Below, one piece after another: positions 20,445 through 21,866 of a stretch of 21,866 nucleotides of DNA (position 1 is the first letter of the stretch; every line of letters starts with the position of its first letter). Source of the DNA: AG-12 sp027339635 (lineage in GTDB: Bacteria > Chloroflexota > Dormibacteria > Aeolococcales > Bog-877); NCBI GenBank assembly GCA_027339635.1, contig DAHWNZ010000048.1:1-21866 (forward strand), written 5' to 3'. The translations under genes were made by a program, and so were the position numbers. The notes below the pieces were generated by a model. The model saw only the letters and a list, made by a program, of their open reading frames with translations, was not told where the DNA came from and did no database searches.

Positions 20445-21866
20445 TTGGAACGCGGTGACAACTCGGAAGTGGATGAGCCCACCTTGAAAGGAGTGAAGGC
20501 TCTCGCCCTGGAATTTTCGGCCAGGCACGAACTCCCTGGGCTGGCGTTCGGGGTGGTTAGGGGAGCGGATCTGGTGATGGCGGACTGCCACGGCTGGGCG
20601 GATCAGCGTTCCCATCTCACGGTGGTGCCTGAAACGGTCTTTCGGATCGCGTCCATGACCAAGAGTCTGACCGCTACCTGCGTGCTCATGCTGCGCGACG
20701 AGGACCTCATCGCTCTCGACCGACCGATCAAAGACTACCTGGACGGCGTCGAGCTCGCCGACCGGACTCGAGATGCGCCGGAGATCACGGTCAGGAGCTT
20801 GCTCACCATGTCAGCGGGCCTCATGGAAGACGATCCCTGGGCGGATAGGCTGCTGGACATGCCCAGGGATGCCTTCCGGCGGATGTTGGCGGCGGGCCTT
20901 CCTGTGGACACACCTCCCGGGGAGTGCTTCGAATACTCCAATTTGGGGTTCGCCGTTCTGGGCCAGGTGGTCGAGGCGGTGTCGGGATCCACCCTGGCGG
21001 CTCTTTCCATGGCCAGGTTGCTGCGGCCTCTCGGCATGCAGTCCACCTACTGGGAGATCGCCGACGTTCCCGACAGCGTGCGGGCCCGCGGTCATCGCGG
21101 GAAGTCGTGGGAGGCTGATCCCGAACCCCCGCTCCACGACGGGGCCTTCGGGGCGATGGGCGGCTTGGCGACCACGGTGGCCGACTTTGCGCGCTACGTC
21201 TCCTTTCAGCTGGATGCCTGGCCGGCGCGGGATGAGCCTGACCCAGGTCCGCTGCGGAGGAGTTCGCGGCGCGAGATGCAGCAACCCCAGCGCCTCTTGG
21301 GCGAAGGCAGGCAGGGTGTTTCAGGACTATCTTCGGTGGGATACGGCTTCGGATTTTTCGGCGGCTGGAGCCCGCAATACGGCAGGGTCGTGTTCCACAG
21401 CGGGGGCTTACCGGGCTTTGGGAGCCACGTCGAGTTCCTCCCGGATTGCGACATCGGAGTCTTCGCATTCGCCAACCGGACCTATGCTCCGATGCGGCTC
21501 TTGGTCAGAGAGATCATTGACGAGCTCGGGGCACAGGGCTTGCTGGTGCCGAGAGCCATCCCGGTCTCCGCCGCCCTGCTGGCGGCTCAGACGGCCGTGG
21601 TCCGGGCCTATGAGACCCGTGATCCCGCCGACCTGGAATCGCTGGCGGCACCGAACCTGTTTCTTGACCGCAGCCTGGCATCTCGTCTGGCCGAGTTAGA
21701 GGATCTGCACTCAAGGCTTGGGCGGTGTGTGGCTGTGGAGCCCCTTCGGCCGCAGGGCCGTCGCCGCGGCAGGTGGCGGATGAGCTGCAGCGCAGGCGCT
21801 ATGGAGGTCTCGGTCTGGCTGGCACCGACCGCCGGAGATAAGATTCAGGTTCTGGCGGTGGAGCCC
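20445..21866 (+). CDS. serine hydrolase, beta-lactamase/PBP-like family (3' end outside window)
   Basis: The frame is open to the window edge (474 codons so far). It has the serine-enzyme motifs in order: SMTK at residues 70-73 (nucleophile Ser and base Lys), YSN at 164-166, and HSGG at 318-321 in place of KTG. This is the class C beta-lactamase/esterase/D-aminopeptidase family. Beyond residue 370 a further alpha/beta region (AYETRDPADLESLAAPNLF ... IQVLAVEP) resembles an NTF2-like extension, which is an inference. No signal peptide is seen, so a cytoplasmic peptidase or esterase is more likely than a lactamase. The TTG at 20445 follows GGAGG (20432-20436) at eight bases. In-frame GTGs at 20469 and 20493 are alternatives with poorer sites. 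Confidence 0.85.
   Translation, partial: MERGDNSEVDEPTLKGVKALALEFSARHELPGLAFGVVRGADLVMADCHGWADQRSHLTVVPETVFRIASMTKSLTATCVLMLRDEDLIALDRPIKDYLDGVELADRTRDAPEITVRSLLTMSAGLMEDDPWADRLLDMPRDAFRRMLAAGLPVDTPPGECFEYSNLGFAVLGQVVEAVSGSTLAALSMARLLRPLGMQSTYWEIADVPDSVRARGHRGKSWEADPEPPLHDGAFGAMGGLATTVADFARYVSFQLDAWPARDEPDPGPLRRSSRREMQQPQRLLGEGRQGVSGLSSVGYGFGFFGGWSPQYGRVVFHSGGLPGFGSHVEFLPDCDIGVFAFANRTYAPMRLLVREIIDELGAQGLLVPRAIPVSAALLAAQTAVVRAYETRDPADLESLAAPNLFLDRSLASRLAELEDLHSRLGRCVAVEPLRPQGRRRGRWRMSCSAGAMEVSVWLAPTAGDKIQVLAVEP

Noticed and set aside
20773..21699. A 308-codon plus-strand frame at the right end.
   Set aside because: It is a shadow frame. The overlapping frame from 20445 carries the serine-hydrolase motifs and reaches the window edge.
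1..21866. CRISPR arrays, or prophage genes.
   Set aside because: No regularly spaced direct repeats and no phage structural or integrase genes were seen.

Overview
The window is 21.9 kb of GC-rich bacterial DNA. The left two thirds are dense, intact housekeeping genes, nearly all on the plus strand. The right third is a looser accessory segment. The core order PIN/TRAM protein (YacL type), ispD, ispF, cysS, rlmB downstream of clpC recalls the Bacillus/Actinobacteria clpC-radA-disA-yacL-ispD-ispF-cysS-rlmB neighbourhood, but radA, disA, gltX and cysE are absent. With the high GC, the TTG/GTG starts and the apparent leaderless promoters, this suggests an uncultured Terrabacteria lineage (actinobacterial or Chloroflexota/Dormibacterota-like). 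That placement is an inference, not a proof.

Layout. At 113-289 two CAT-anticodon tRNA genes lie on the minus strand, one of them the initiator, behind a near-consensus promoter that would start transcription at the mature tRNA 5' end. ftsH follows (461-2350). A tightly overlapping pantothenate operon follows: a DUF2520 protein (probable PanG-type ketopantoate reductase), panB and panC (2440-5009). A 64-residue gene is divergent from a four-S1-domain RpsA-like gene that may use an ATT or TTG start. At 7202-11010 there are two Clp genes in tandem. The first encodes only Clp N-domain repeats and no ATPase. The second is a full ClpC with a TTG start. The two share a 275-bp block of about 97% identity flanked by strongly diverged sequence, which points to gene conversion. 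This pair is the most interesting system in the window. The PIN/TRAM, ispD, ispF, cysS and rlmB genes then overlap or abut, and the rlmB stop codon lies inside a tRNA-Thr gene.

After the tRNA-Thr gene the sequence becomes accessory. There is a divergent MarR regulator and VOC-SDR pair around a perfect palindrome, a truncated IS3-family element whose 28-bp left end resembles that of IS6110, a putative secreted protein, a second VOC protein with a hairpin in its leader, and a decayed higBA toxin-antitoxin pair carrying about five frameshifts. A serine hydrolase of the beta-lactamase/penicillin-binding family runs off the right edge.

Functionally the window joins protein quality control (FtsH, ClpC and its N-domain paralogue), coenzyme A precursor synthesis (PanG, PanB, PanC), MEP isoprenoid synthesis (IspD, IspF) and translation (S1, CysS, RlmB, tRNAs). 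All functional calls are read from sequence motifs by eye. No database search was run.
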